Assembly: GCA_017621455.1 (NCBI GenBank)
Contig: JAGATC010000010.1
Coordinates: 62,001 to 126,000 of the forward strand
Reading direction: 5' to 3'
DNA from: Alistipes sp.
GTDB taxonomy: Bacteria; Bacteroidota; Bacteroidia; Bacteroidales; Rikenellaceae
DNA length: 64,000 nucleotides
Position numbers and translations under genes: made by a program
The notes under the pieces: generated by a model
The model's database searches: none
What the model saw: the letters and a program-made list of their open reading frames with translations, nothing else
What the model was told of the DNA's origin: nothing
Part shown: positions 18,014 through 27,905 of the stretch, one piece after another
Position numbering within the stretch: the stretch's first letter is position 1
Layout: each line of letters begins with the position of its first letter

Positions 18014-20038
18014 ATGAAGAAGATTCTACTAATATTTACAGCACTGATAATCTGCCTTAGTGCAAATGCTAAGAGCCCTGCTGGTGTCTATGTGCAATCT
18101 CCCGACAAAACATTAGGCATCTCTCTGGATTGGAGCGAGGGCCATCTTGAGTGGTCTGCATCGACATATAGAGGACCTTATGATGCGCCATATATATGGG
18201 TTTACTGGTCTCGCATGAATATGGAGACATCAGTAGGCGTATGGGGCGAAAATGTCGGCAAGGGCAAAATCAAGGAGTATAAAAATGAGGGGTATAACTC
18301 GGCAGTTGTCACCTTCGATGGCTATGCTGTGGAGTTGCGTGCCTACAACGATGGCGTTGCCTATCGCTTTATATCTAAGACCGAGGGCGACTACACCGTC
18401 GTAGATGAGTTGGCAGAGTTTGCATTTGATGGATTTGCGGAGTTTGGCTATAGCAGTGATCATATGGCGTGGGTGCCATATGTCAACTTCAAGCCAGATG
18501 CCACAACAGACTATGCTACGCAGTTCTACACCTCGTTTGAGAATACTTACGACTATGTGGAACTCAAAGACATAGACTGGCGACGACTAATGTTTACACC
18601 TGTCGTAGTTGAGAATTACCCACTTAAAGTCTGCATCATAGAGTCGAACGTCGAGGACTACCCTGGAATGTTCCTCTCGAATCGCAACCAGGATGGCACG
18701 TTAGACACTGAGTTTGCCACCGTGCCCGATGTAGTGGAACAGGGCGACTACAACATGTTGCAGGGTGTGGTAAAATCTCGTAAGCCCTATATCGCCGAGT
18801 GCTCGGGTAAGCGTACATTCCCTTGGCGTGGCGTTGTTATCGGCAACGACACCGACCTTGCAAACAGCAACCTCGTGTGGGAGTTGGCAGACGAGTGTCG
18901 CATCAAGGATACTTCGTGGATCAAGCCTGGCAAGGTAGCCTGGGAGTGGTGGAACGACTGGGGCTTGGAGGGTGTCGATTTTAAGCCGGGTATCAACAAC
19001 CAGACATATAAGTATTATATCGACTTCGCCTCACGCTACGGCATCGAGTATGTTATCCTTGATGAGGGGTGGTCGGTTAAGGGTGAGGCAGACCTAATGC
19101 AGGTTGTGCCTGAGATAGATATTGCCGAGTTAGTTGCATACGGCGAGGAGCGTGGCGTGGGCATCATTCTCTGGGCTGGCTACTGGGCGCTCAATCGTGA
19201 TATCGAGGGGCTGTGCAAGCACTACTCCGAGATGGGCGTTAAGGGGTGGAAGGTGGACTTCCTCGACCGCGACGACCAGTATATGGTACGCTTCGTCTAT
19301 GACCTTGCGGAGATAGCAGCAAAATATCACCTTCTTATTGACTATCACGGTGTTTACAAGCCTACGGGGTTGCAACGAACATATCCTAATGCCATAAATT
19401 TTGAGGGTGTTCACGGACTTGAGACGATGAAGTGGCTCGGCAGGGAGCACGACCAGATAACCTACGATGTAACAATTCCGTTTATCCGTGCCGTGGCAGG
19501 CCCTATGGACTACACTCCAGGTGCGATGCGCAACGCACCACGTGATAAGTATGAGCCTAACTACTCACACCCTATGAGTCAGGGTACGCGCTGCCACCAG
19601 TTAGCGATGTATGTCGTATATAATCAGCCACTTGCCATGCTCTGCGACTCACCAACGGCATACGAGAAGGAGCCTGAATATACGCAGTTCCTCGCCGAAA
19701 TACCTACGGTATGGAGTGGTAAAAGAGTCCATGAGGGTTATATTGGCGAGTATGTCATTGTTACAGCCACAGCCAACGATAAATCTGAGTATATAGCAGG
19801 TCTCAATGGCAATACCCCACGACCTATACCTTTGATTCTGCCTACCGACTTTGACTGGGAGGTAGAGTCTATTGAGGTGTGGATAGATGGCGACAACGCC
19901 TCGGTTGATGGCACAGACTACGAACATTTCGTAATACCCTCGTACGATGTTAAGGCGCTAAGAGAGGCTTTAGTGGGAAGAGTTATGGCAGCTGGTGGAG
20001 GCTATGTCTATAAGATAACACCCAAAAATAAGAAGTAA
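18014..20038 (+). CDS. GH97 glycoside hydrolase (retaining type, alpha-galactosidase-like)
   Basis: 674 residues with a signal peptide (KKILLIFTALIICLSANA). I chose ATG 18014 over the upstream GTG 17969 because it gives a proper signal peptide and avoids most of the rlmN overlap. The domains are the N-terminal beta-sandwich, the central (beta/alpha)8 barrel from about residue 280 (WWNDWGLEGVDFKPGINNQ, VILDEGWS) and a C-terminal sandwich. The nucleophile motif GWKVDFLDRDDQ places Asp415 where retaining GH97 members have their nucleophile; the likely acid/base is Glu464 in NFEGVHG. This argues for the retaining branch (alpha-galactosidase-like) rather than inverting SusB. It heads a three-gene glycosidase run. 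Confidence 0.9.
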   Translation: MKKILLIFTALIICLSANAKSPAGVYVQSPDKTLGISLDWSEGHLEWSASTYRGPYDAPYIWVYWSRMNMETSVGVWGENVGKGKIKEYKNEGYNSAVVTFDGYAVELRAYNDGVAYRFISKTEGDYTVVDELAEFAFDGFAEFGYSSDHMAWVPYVNFKPDATTDYATQFYTSFENTYDYVELKDIDWRRLMFTPVVVENYPLKVCIIESNVEDYPGMFLSNRNQDGTLDTEFATVPDVVEQGDYNMLQGVVKSRKPYIAECSGKRTFPWRGVVIGNDTDLANSNLVWELADECRIKDTSWIKPGKVAWEWWNDWGLEGVDFKPGINNQTYKYYIDFASRYGIEYVILDEGWSVKGEADLMQVVPEIDIAELVAYGEERGVGIILWAGYWALNRDIEGLCKHYSEMGVKGWKVDFLDRDDQYMVRFVYDLAEIAAKYHLLIDYHGVYKPTGLQRTYPNAINFEGVHGLETMKWLGREHDQITYDVTIPFIRAVAGPMDYTPGAMRNAPRDKYEPNYSHPMSQGTRCHQLAMYVVYNQPLAMLCDSPTAYEKEPEYTQFLAEIPTVWSGKRVHEGYIGEYVIVTATANDKSEYIAGLNGNTPRPIPLILPTDFDWEVESIEVWIDGDNASVDGTDYEHFVIPSYDVKALREALVGRVMAAGGGYVYKITPKNKK

Positions 20039-20040
20039 CT

Positions 20041-22290
20041 ATGCTCCGCAAACTAACACTAATATTGTTCCTTATTGCAAGCGTGTGCATCAAGGCGCAA
20101 GCACAGAGCGATAACACCCAATATGTAGACCCACTTATCGGCACTGCTGACTACTCGGCAACGCACCCGGGTGCTGTTGTGCCTCACGGTATGATGGCCG
20201 TTGTGTCATTCAATGTTACAGGTTCGGAGCTTAACCGCTACGACAAGGATACCCGTTGGTGGTCAACGCCCTACGATATTCGCAACAAGTATTCCGTAGG
20301 CTTTGCACACGGCGCTTTGAGTGGTGTGGGTTGTCCTGAGATGGGTGCTATTATTACGATGGCAACAACGGGTGCTATGCAGGCCGATGCAACCCTCCGA
20401 GGCTCAACCTACTCTGACGAGGTTGCCAAGCCCGGCTACTATGCAACGACCTACGAGCAGTTCAATGTGCGTGCCGAGGCTACCGCAACCGATAGAGCAT
20501 CTATCGAGCGCTACACCTTCAATGAGGGTGGCGAGGCAAATATCATCATCGATCTTGGCACTGCACTCTCCAATGAGTCGGGCGCTATGCTTCGTCAGGT
20601 GAGCGCTACGGAGGTTGAGGGTATGCGCCTGCTCGGAACATTCTGCTATACCAACCAAGCGGTATTCCCCGTCTATTTTGTGGCTCGTATCTCACAGCCA
20701 GCCACCAAGGTGCGCTATTGGAAGAGACAACCTGAGATGACAGGTATCGAGGCGGCGTGGTCGGGCGATAGTGGCCAGTATAAGATTTACGAAAGCTACT
20801 CGCGCGAGATTATGGGCGATGATATTGGCGTATGCTTCTCGTTGGGCGAGGTAGAGCCGGGCACCGAAGTAGAGGTTAGAGTCGGCATATCGTATGTATC
20901 TATCGAGAATGCACGCCGCAACCTCGATGCCGAGGTGGAGGCTAAGTCGTTCGACGAGGTGCGCAACGAGGCACACGCGAAGTGGCGCGAGGCATTAGGC
21001 CGCATCCGCGTGGAGGGTGGCTCGGAGGATGACCACACGATATTCTACACCGCCCTATACCACGCATTGCTCCACCCCAATATCGTAAGCGACGTAAATG
21101 GCGAATACCCCGCAATGGAGAGCGGCGCTACGGGTCTTGCAACCGACTATGAACGATATACGGTATTCTCATTGTGGGATACCTACCGCAATGTACATCA
21201 GCTACTTACGTTGGTATATCCTGAACAACAGACCGACATGATTCGCTCGATGGTGGATATGTCACGTGAGTGGGGCTGGTTGCCTCGCTGGGAGTTGTAT
21301 GGCCGTGAGACCTTTACGATGGAGGGCGACCCCGCTATTCCGGTGATTGTGGATAGCTATCTGAAGGGCATCCGTGATTTTGACGTCGAGGCAGCTTACG
21401 AGGCGATGAAGCGCTCGGCAACAACGCCGGGTAAGGATAACCCCATTCGCCGAGATATTGACCCCTATATCGAGCGAGGTTATATCCCTGTGGGTATCTT
21501 TGCGCAGGATATGTCGGGCGATAACTCCGTATCGCACGCCTTGGAGTACTACGTGGCAGATAACGCCCTCGCCACCTTTGCTCGCGAGATGGGCGACGAG
21601 GAGTTTGCCCGCGAGATGGAGCGCCGTGCTTCGGGCTGGCGTAACTACTACTCCGTGAAGGATGGCGCTATGCGACCTATCGACAATAGTGGCGAGTTTG
21701 TTGGCGATTTCGACCCCGCGGCGGGTGCTAACTTCTCCAATACCATAGGCTTCCACGAGGGTAGCTCTTGGAACTACACCTTCTTTGTACCCCACGACAT
21801 CGAGGGCCTCATTAAGACGATGGGCGGTGGTAAGAGGTTTGTCGAGCGCCTCGAGTGGGTATTCGAGAATGGCCATTACGACCCCACCAACGAGCCCGAC
21901 ATTGCCTACCCCTACCTCTTTAGCCGCGTTAAGGGCTACGAATACCTTACTCAGGATTGGGTGAAGAGGTTGCTCGATGAGAACTACACTACCGAGCCCG
22001 AAGGTCTACCAGGCAACGATGATACGGGAACGATGTCGACGTGGGCTGTATTCTCGATGATGGGCATCTACCCCGACTGCCCAGGTGAGCCATACTATAC
22101 CATCACAACACCTCGTTTCGAGCGCGTGGAGATCGACACCGACCACGGCACCATCGTTATCACGACCGAGGGCGAGGGTGACCATATCAAGCGCAATGGC
22201 GTGGAGCTTGGCGGTAAGTCTATCAACCGCTTCCGTATCTCGCACGACGAACTTATCGAAGCAAAGAAATTAAATCTAAAGCTATGTTAA
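20041..22290 (+). CDS. GH92 family alpha-mannosidase (signal peptide type)
   Basis: 749 residues with an N-terminal signal peptide ending about AQAQS. GH92 enzymes are calcium-dependent inverting exo-alpha-mannosidases that trim N-glycans and mannans. The N-terminal beta-sandwich starts YVDPLIGTADYSATHPGAVVP. Signature blocks include YTVFSLWDTYRNVHQLL and HEGSSWNYTFFVPHD with candidate acid Glu573. GNDDTGTMSTW contributes the candidate base Asp661. The Gln of the common EGNAWQY block is replaced here by Asn (SSWNY), so linkage preference may differ. The gene starts 3 bp after the GH97 stop and overlaps the next GH92 by 7 bp. Confidence 0.92.
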   Translation: MLRKLTLILFLIASVCIKAQAQSDNTQYVDPLIGTADYSATHPGAVVPHGMMAVVSFNVTGSELNRYDKDTRWWSTPYDIRNKYSVGFAHGALSGVGCPEMGAIITMATTGAMQADATLRGSTYSDEVAKPGYYATTYEQFNVRAEATATDRASIERYTFNEGGEANIIIDLGTALSNESGAMLRQVSATEVEGMRLLGTFCYTNQAVFPVYFVARISQPATKVRYWKRQPEMTGIEAAWSGDSGQYKIYESYSREIMGDDIGVCFSLGEVEPGTEVEVRVGISYVSIENARRNLDAEVEAKSFDEVRNEAHAKWREALGRIRVEGGSEDDHTIFYTALYHALLHPNIVSDVNGEYPAMESGATGLATDYERYTVFSLWDTYRNVHQLLTLVYPEQQTDMIRSMVDMSREWGWLPRWELYGRETFTMEGDPAIPVIVDSYLKGIRDFDVEAAYEAMKRSATTPGKDNPIRRDIDPYIERGYIPVGIFAQDMSGDNSVSHALEYYVADNALATFAREMGDEEFAREMERRASGWRNYYSVKDGAMRPIDNSGEFVGDFDPAAGANFSNTIGFHEGSSWNYTFFVPHDIEGLIKTMGGGKRFVERLEWVFENGHYDPTNEPDIAYPYLFSRVKGYEYLTQDWVKRLLDENYTTEPEGLPGNDDTGTMSTWAVFSMMGIYPDCPGEPYYTITTPRFERVEIDTDHGTIVITTEGEGDHIKRNGVELGGKSINRFRISHDELIEAKKLNLKLC

Positions 22291-24485
22291 AAATGAAGAA
22301 GTTAGTTAGCATTTTTGTTGCAGCCGCAATGCTTGTTGGCTGCGTTGCGGAGAGCGCTGTTGAGCCCACAGCAACAGACTATGCCGCAAAGGTTAACCCA
22401 AAGATTGGCTCGGGAGGCCACGGCCACGTATTCGTTGGCGCGAACGTCCCCTTTGGTATGACGCAGGTAGGCCCTACCAGCATCTCGCAGGAGTGGGACT
22501 GGTGCTCGGGCTACCACGACTCTGAAAATAGCGTTATCGGCTTCTCGCACACCCACCTCTCTGGTACGGGTTGTGGCGATTTGTTTGATGTTACGCTTAT
22601 GCCTGTGATGGGTGAGGTGCCCTATGGTCGCGGTCGTCTGGGCGACTACTCTACAGGCTTCTGGAGCGAGGCTGACCGCTCAAAGGAGATTGTCGAGCCA
22701 GGCTACTACTCGGTGCCTCTCACCCGTTACAACATCCTTGCTGAGATGACAGCTACCGAGCGTGGCGGCTTGCACCGCTACACCTTCCCCGAGGGTGAGG
22801 ATGCTGCCATCATCCTCGACCTTGTGCACGGAGGCTGCTGGGATCGCCCCGAGGAGCTATATGCCGAGGCTGTGAGCGACACCCGTGTGGAGGGTATACG
22901 TCACACCTACGGCTGGGCAAACTACCAGAAGGTATACTTCGTGATAGAGTTCTCGAAGCCCTTCACATCGTTTGTGCCCGAGAGTGAGGATAACTTCTAC
23001 TACCGCATCAACTTCGACACTGAGGCAGGTGAGGCTATCGGCGTAAAGGTGGCTCTATCATCTACAAGCCTCGATGGTGCACGCCTCAACTTCGACGCTG
23101 AGGTTGCCAACGCTGACTTCGACACAGTACGCAAGGAGGCATACGCTAAGTGGAATGAGGAGATTTCGAAGATTCGCATCTATGGTGCTACTGCCGAGCA
23201 GGAGGAGATTTTCTACACTGGTATGTACCACATGTACGTGGCACCATCGCTCTTCTCGGATGTCGACGGCACATACCGCGGTGCCGACCAGGAGATTCAC
23301 GCCAACCCTGGCCACGATACCTATACAACATTCTCGTTGTGGGATACTTACCGTGCTAAGCTGCCCCTTATGACCATCACTCATCCCGAGCGTATGGACG
23401 ACGTCATCAACACTATGATTGACCTCTGCGACGAGCAGGGCTGGTTGCCTATATGGCACCTCTGGGCTTGGGATAATGGCTGTATGGTCGGCTCACCAGG
23501 TATCATTGCCGTAGCCGATGCCGTTGTTAAGGGTATCGAGGGCATTGACGCCGAGCGTGCTTGGAAGGCTCTCGAGACATCGTATATGCACGATATGCGT
23601 GGCGGTCGCTACCGCAAGCAGTATGGCTATATGCCCAACGACCTTCAGGCAGAGTCTATCGCCCACGATATGGAGTTTGCTATTGCCGATGCTGCAGCTT
23701 TGGAGGTAGCCTTAAAGCTCGGTAAGAGCGAGGAGGCTGCATACCTCGAGAAGCGTAGTCACTCGTGGACAAACTACTACGACCCATCGATAGGTTTCGT
23801 GCGCGGTAAGTCGTCGACAGGTGAGTGGCGCGAGGACTTTAACCCATACAACGCATCGCGTATAGCTAACGAGTACTGCGAGGGTAACGCATGGCAGTAT
23901 ACATGGTTGGTACCCCACGACTTGGAGCTATTGGTAGAGCTTATGGGTGGTCGTGAGGCGACTATCACACGCCTCGACGAACTCTTCACTGCCGACACCA
24001 AGATGGAGGGTGAGGATGTAACGCCCGACATCTCGGGCCTTATCGGCCAGTATGTTCACGGCAATGAGCCCAGCCACCACATCATCTACTTCTACACCAT
24101 GCTTGGCGAGCCATGGAAGGCTGCCGACCGCTTATATGAGGTGATGGATACGATGTACTCTACCGAGGTTGACGGCCTCTCGGGCAACGAGGACGTGGGT
24201 CAGATGTCGGCATGGTACATTATGACAACGCTCGGCTTCTACCCCGTGGAGTCGGCAACGAAGGAGTATGTGCTTGGCGTGCCTATGGTTGACGCTGCCG
24301 AGATTGACGTTGAGGGTGGCATCTTCCGCGTTGAGCGCTCGGGCTACAGCGAGGAGAACCGCTACGTCCAGAGTGTGGAGCTCAACGGCAAGGCTCTCGA
24401 CCGCTACTACATCACCCACGAGGAGATTGTCGCTGGCGGCAAACTCATATTCAACATGGGTGCAGAGAAGAAGTGTTGGTACTAA
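22284..24485 (+). CDS. GH92 family alpha-mannosidase (lipoprotein type)
   Basis: 733 residues, or 730 if the second ATG (22293) is used. It is a lipoprotein: MKKLVSIFVAAAMLVGC, so it is anchored rather than free like its neighbour. GH92 blocks are present and canonical: VNPKIGSGGHGHVFVGANVP, FSLWDTYRAKLPL, CEGNAWQYTWLVPHD with Glu530 and SGNEDVGQMSAWY with Asp634 (numbered from the second ATG). The two GH92 proteins are clearly diverged, so this is an old duplication. No susC/susD pair or regulator flanks the three glycosidases. Confidence 0.93.
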   Translation: MLKMKKLVSIFVAAAMLVGCVAESAVEPTATDYAAKVNPKIGSGGHGHVFVGANVPFGMTQVGPTSISQEWDWCSGYHDSENSVIGFSHTHLSGTGCGDLFDVTLMPVMGEVPYGRGRLGDYSTGFWSEADRSKEIVEPGYYSVPLTRYNILAEMTATERGGLHRYTFPEGEDAAIILDLVHGGCWDRPEELYAEAVSDTRVEGIRHTYGWANYQKVYFVIEFSKPFTSFVPESEDNFYYRINFDTEAGEAIGVKVALSSTSLDGARLNFDAEVANADFDTVRKEAYAKWNEEISKIRIYGATAEQEEIFYTGMYHMYVAPSLFSDVDGTYRGADQEIHANPGHDTYTTFSLWDTYRAKLPLMTITHPERMDDVINTMIDLCDEQGWLPIWHLWAWDNGCMVGSPGIIAVADAVVKGIEGIDAERAWKALETSYMHDMRGGRYRKQYGYMPNDLQAESIAHDMEFAIADAAALEVALKLGKSEEAAYLEKRSHSWTNYYDPSIGFVRGKSSTGEWREDFNPYNASRIANEYCEGNAWQYTWLVPHDLELLVELMGGREATITRLDELFTADTKMEGEDVTPDISGLIGQYVHGNEPSHHIIYFYTMLGEPWKAADRLYEVMDTMYSTEVDGLSGNEDVGQMSAWYIMTTLGFYPVESATKEYVLGVPMVDAAEIDVEGGIFRVERSGYSEENRYVQSVELNGKALDRYYITHEEIVAGGKLIFNMGAEKKCWY

Positions 24486-24492
24486 AATGGAT

Positions 24493-24529
24493 GGTGCGCA
24501 AGTGGTTTATATTTAGCCATTTGCGTACC
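24493..24529 (+). terminator. Hairpin after glycosidase operon
   Basis: GGTGCGCAAGTGG (24493-24505) pairs with CCATTTGCGTACC (24517-24529) with two G-T wobbles. The T-tract is weak. Confidence 0.6.
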
Positions 24530-24553
24530 AACGTATAAAATAGTTGATAAAAG

Positions 24554-24585
24554 TTGCACAATTTGGGCGAAAGTTTGTACATTTG
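24554..24585 (+). promoter_or_regulatory. Bacteroidetes-type promoter for yitT-like gene
   Basis: TTG (24554-24556), 21-bp spacer, TACATTTG (24578-24585). Both boxes match the consensus. The gene starts 74 bp later. Confidence 0.7.
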
Positions 24586-24659
24586 CCCCGAATTTGATGT
24601 TATAACAATTATTTAAAAGGTAAACTATTAGCCTCATTATTACTAATTTTTGAATTGAC

Positions 24660-25619
24660 ATGGGTATGAAAATCTCGTCTCGTGACATTCTTGTAGGTGT
24701 CAAGGAGTATATCTTGATGACCTTTGGTATGTTCTGCTACGCCTTTGGCTGGCTTATGTGCGTACTTCCTGCAGGTGGTATGGGTGGTGGCGCCGCTGGT
24801 TTGGCAACACTTATTAATGCCATTCTTCCCGACTCACTCACAGGATTCCTTACTATCGGTACGTTGGTGCTTATCATCAATATCATTCTCCTTATCTTGG
24901 GTGTGATGATTGTTGGTTGGAAGTTCGGTATTAAGACACTGTACTGTATCTTGATGATGTCGGTGATGTTCAACCTTGTTGAGAGCTATATGCCCCCAAT
25001 GCTCGTTTACGATATGATGGCTAAGGTGGATGCTCATAATTTGCTCCTTGTTGTTGTAGGTGCTGCATCGTGTGGCTTGGGTATCGCTGTATCGTTCATG
25101 CAGGGCGGTTCAACAGGTGGTACCGATATTGTGGCGATGATTATCAATAAGTTCCGCACAGTAAGCTATGGTAAGGTGTTGCTTATGACCGACTGCGGTA
25201 TCCTTATTGGCTCGCTCTTCCTAACTACCGTGTTGGACAACGGTACGGTCATTGAGCCACTCTCTGACTTGGCATTTGCTCGTATGATCTACGGCTTTAT
25301 CATGATTGCCGTGATTGGCTACACCGTCGACTTCGTACAGTCGGGTAACCAGCAGTCTAACCAGATTATGATCTTCTGCAAGGACTACGAGGCTATGGCC
25401 AACATGATTATGACCAAGGCTAACCGTGGTGCTACGCTTATCGACGCTATGGGTTCATACTCTAAGACCCCCTCGAAGGCCGTTATGGTGGTATGCCGCA
25501 AGCGCGACACCTCAACCATATTGAAGTTCGTACGCGAAGAGGACCCCAATGCCTTTATCACCGTAGGCTCAGTTATGGGCGTATACGGTCAGGGCTTCGA
25601 CGCGCTGAACAAGCTCTAA
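24660..25619 (+). CDS. YitT family membrane protein (DUF161/DUF2179)
   Basis: 319 residues. Five or six N-terminal membrane helices include FGWLMCVLPAGGMGGGAAGLATLINAI and FMQGGSTGGTDIVAMIINKF, the two glycine-rich signatures of the YitT family. A soluble C-terminal DUF2179 domain starts at about residue 235 (QIMIFCKDYEAMANMIMTKANRGATLIDAMG). The substrate is unknown; YitT relatives are treated as putative transporters. It sits alone behind its own promoter. Confidence 0.88.
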   Translation: MGMKISSRDILVGVKEYILMTFGMFCYAFGWLMCVLPAGGMGGGAAGLATLINAILPDSLTGFLTIGTLVLIINIILLILGVMIVGWKFGIKTLYCILMMSVMFNLVESYMPPMLVYDMMAKVDAHNLLLVVVGAASCGLGIAVSFMQGGSTGGTDIVAMIINKFRTVSYGKVLLMTDCGILIGSLFLTTVLDNGTVIEPLSDLAFARMIYGFIMIAVIGYTVDFVQSGNQQSNQIMIFCKDYEAMANMIMTKANRGATLIDAMGSYSKTPSKAVMVVCRKRDTSTILKFVREEDPNAFITVGSVMGVYGQGFDALNKL

Positions 25620-25652
25620 TAGTCCCCTTTGGGACATAAATACACTGCTGCC

Positions 25653-27905
25653 ATGCTCTACGCACAGGTTGTTCTACCACTGGCGCAGCCAATGTACACA
25701 TTCTCGCTCGACGAGGGGTTGGCTGTAGGGGTGGGTGACGCCGTGGTCGTACAGTTTGGCAGTAGTCGTTTTTATACGGGTATTGTCTGGAGCATCACCT
25801 CGGAGCGCCCCGACTATCCGCGTCTTAAACCTATCATCAAGCGCCTATACTCCACACCGCTACTTACGCCCGAGGCACAACGCCTATGGGAGTGGATAGC
25901 GGAGTACTATATGTGCACCGTGGGAGAGGTTATGCGCGTGGCACTGCCCGCATTAGCCAAGCCCTCAGCTACGTCGCTCTCGGAACTTGACGAACGTAGC
26001 ATAGAGCCACCCACCGAGACATTTATAGCCCTCGCCGAGGAGCTGCGCTCGGAGGAGGCATTAGCCGCATATGTAGATAAGCACTCACGCCGAGCACCAC
26101 GCCGCACCGAGACTATGGATCGCATCGCGGCACTCGCCATAGAGCGCGGTAGCGACGATGGTTTTGTGCCCCGCCGACTTGTCGACGCCGATGCGGTGCA
26201 TATCGCAGAGCTTAAACGCCGTGGCTTAGCCGTGGTGCGCACAGCAGCCGTAGAGCCTGCGACACATAAGAGCGACTTCCTACTGCCCTCCCTCTCCGAG
26301 GCACAGCAACGCGCCTTAGATGCCATAGATAAGGGGCATAATAGTGGCAAGGTGGCGCTACTGCATGGCGTAACTGGCTCGGGAAAGACCGAGATATATG
26401 TTCACCTCATTGCCCGCACCCTCGCTGAGGGTCGCGATGTGTTGGTGCTCGTCCCCGAGATTGTCATAACATCGCAACTTGTCGAGCGCTTAGAGCGCAT
26501 CTTCGAGGGACGCATAACCACCTACCACTCTCGCCTTACGGCACTGCGTCGTGGCGAAACCTTCCTACGCTTAGCCACATCGTCGGGTGGAGAGCTTATC
26601 GTGGGTGTGCGCTCGGCGATATTCCTACCTATGCGCCGCCCAGGCCTTATCGTTGTAGACGAGGAGCACGATGCTAACTACAAACAGACAGAGCCTGCAC
26701 CTCGCTACAATGCCCGCGACATGGCCGTAGTGATGGGGCGCCTATACAATGCCCACGTAGTGCTCGGCAGCGCTACGCCATCGTTGGAGAGCTACCTAAA
26801 TGCCACATCTGGCAAGTATGCCTACGTGGAGCTTACGGAGCGCTGGGGCGATGCCGTACTCCCCGAGGTGGTCATCTCCGACACGCTACGCGCCGTGAAG
26901 CGCAACGAGCGTCGCACACACTTCAACCTCGACCTACTCCAAAACATGCGTCTCTCGCTCGAGGCGGGCGAGCAGGCCATACTCTTTCAAAACCGCCGTG
27001 GATATGCCCCCTATATCCAGTGTCGCACCTGTGGCTACTCGCCACGCTGCCCCCACTGCAATGTGACACTCACGCGCCACAAGGCAACAAACCGCATGGA
27101 GTGCCACTACTGCGGCTACACGATGCCGACGCCACAGGTATGCCCTAACTGCGAGGTGCAGGATATGGCCTTGATGGGCTTCGGCACAGAGAAGGTGGCT
27201 GAGGAGATTTCGCGTCTTATGCCCGAGGCACGCATCGAGCGCCTCGACGGCGACACCTCAACCTCGGAGCGCGCCTTTAAGCAGATAGTGCACCGCTTCG
27301 AGAGTGGCGAGGCCGACATCCTCGTAGGCACGCAGATTGTAACCAAGGGCTTCGACTTTGGTGGGGTCACCACGGTAGGTATCTTGAATGCCGACAACCT
27401 GCTCACTATGCCCGACTTCCGCGCCTCGGAGCGCGCCTTTCAGCTGATGATGCAGGTAGCAGGACGTGCAGGTAGACGTAACGACCGTGGCCGTGTGGTA
27501 ATACAGACATCGCAACCCTCGCATCCCGTTATACGCTTTGTGGCTGCGGGCGACTATCACGCCATGGCACGCACCGAGCTTATGGAGCGTAGCGCCTTTG
27601 GCTACCCACCATACTCGCACCTTGTGCGCCTCACGCTGCGCCACGAGGATTACAATCTCCTACGCTATGCCTCGCACTGCCTCGCCGACGCTATGCGCAA
27701 GAAGTTTGGTGGCCGAGTTGTTGGCCCCGTATCTGCCGCCCTGGAGATGCTACGTGGCGAGCATCGTGCCGAGATAATCCTAAAAATAGAGGCGGGAGCA
27801 TCCATGCAGCGCGCACGTAGACTCCTAAGAGAGGCTGTCGAGGCTGTCGAGGGCGACAAGCAGTATAAATCGGTAAAAATTGTCGTAGATGTCGATGCTC
27901 TATAA
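25653..27905 (+). CDS. priA: Primosomal replication restart helicase PriA
   Basis: Reloads the replicative helicase at stalled forks. 750 residues from ATG 25653; the frame is open to a TTG at 25629, but MLYAQVVLPLAQPMYTF is the natural N-terminus of the 3'-BD domain. Helicase motifs: GVTGSGKTEIY (Walker A), VDEEHD (DEEH box), GSATPSLES. The zinc-binding insert has its cysteine pairs in CRTCGYSPRCPHC, CHYCGY and CPNC. QVAGRAGR is motif VI. The gene overlaps comFC by 17 bp. Confidence 0.96.
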   Translation: MLYAQVVLPLAQPMYTFSLDEGLAVGVGDAVVVQFGSSRFYTGIVWSITSERPDYPRLKPIIKRLYSTPLLTPEAQRLWEWIAEYYMCTVGEVMRVALPALAKPSATSLSELDERSIEPPTETFIALAEELRSEEALAAYVDKHSRRAPRRTETMDRIAALAIERGSDDGFVPRRLVDADAVHIAELKRRGLAVVRTAAVEPATHKSDFLLPSLSEAQQRALDAIDKGHNSGKVALLHGVTGSGKTEIYVHLIARTLAEGRDVLVLVPEIVITSQLVERLERIFEGRITTYHSRLTALRRGETFLRLATSSGGELIVGVRSAIFLPMRRPGLIVVDEEHDANYKQTEPAPRYNARDMAVVMGRLYNAHVVLGSATPSLESYLNATSGKYAYVELTERWGDAVLPEVVISDTLRAVKRNERRTHFNLDLLQNMRLSLEAGEQAILFQNRRGYAPYIQCRTCGYSPRCPHCNVTLTRHKATNRMECHYCGYTMPTPQVCPNCEVQDMALMGFGTEKVAEEISRLMPEARIERLDGDTSTSERAFKQIVHRFESGEADILVGTQIVTKGFDFGGVTTVGILNADNLLTMPDFRASERAFQLMMQVAGRAGRRNDRGRVVIQTSQPSHPVIRFVAAGDYHAMARTELMERSAFGYPPYSHLVRLTLRHEDYNLLRYASHCLADAMRKKFGGRVVGPVSAALEMLRGEHRAEIILKIEAGASMQRARRLLREAVEAVEGDKQYKSVKIVVDVDAL

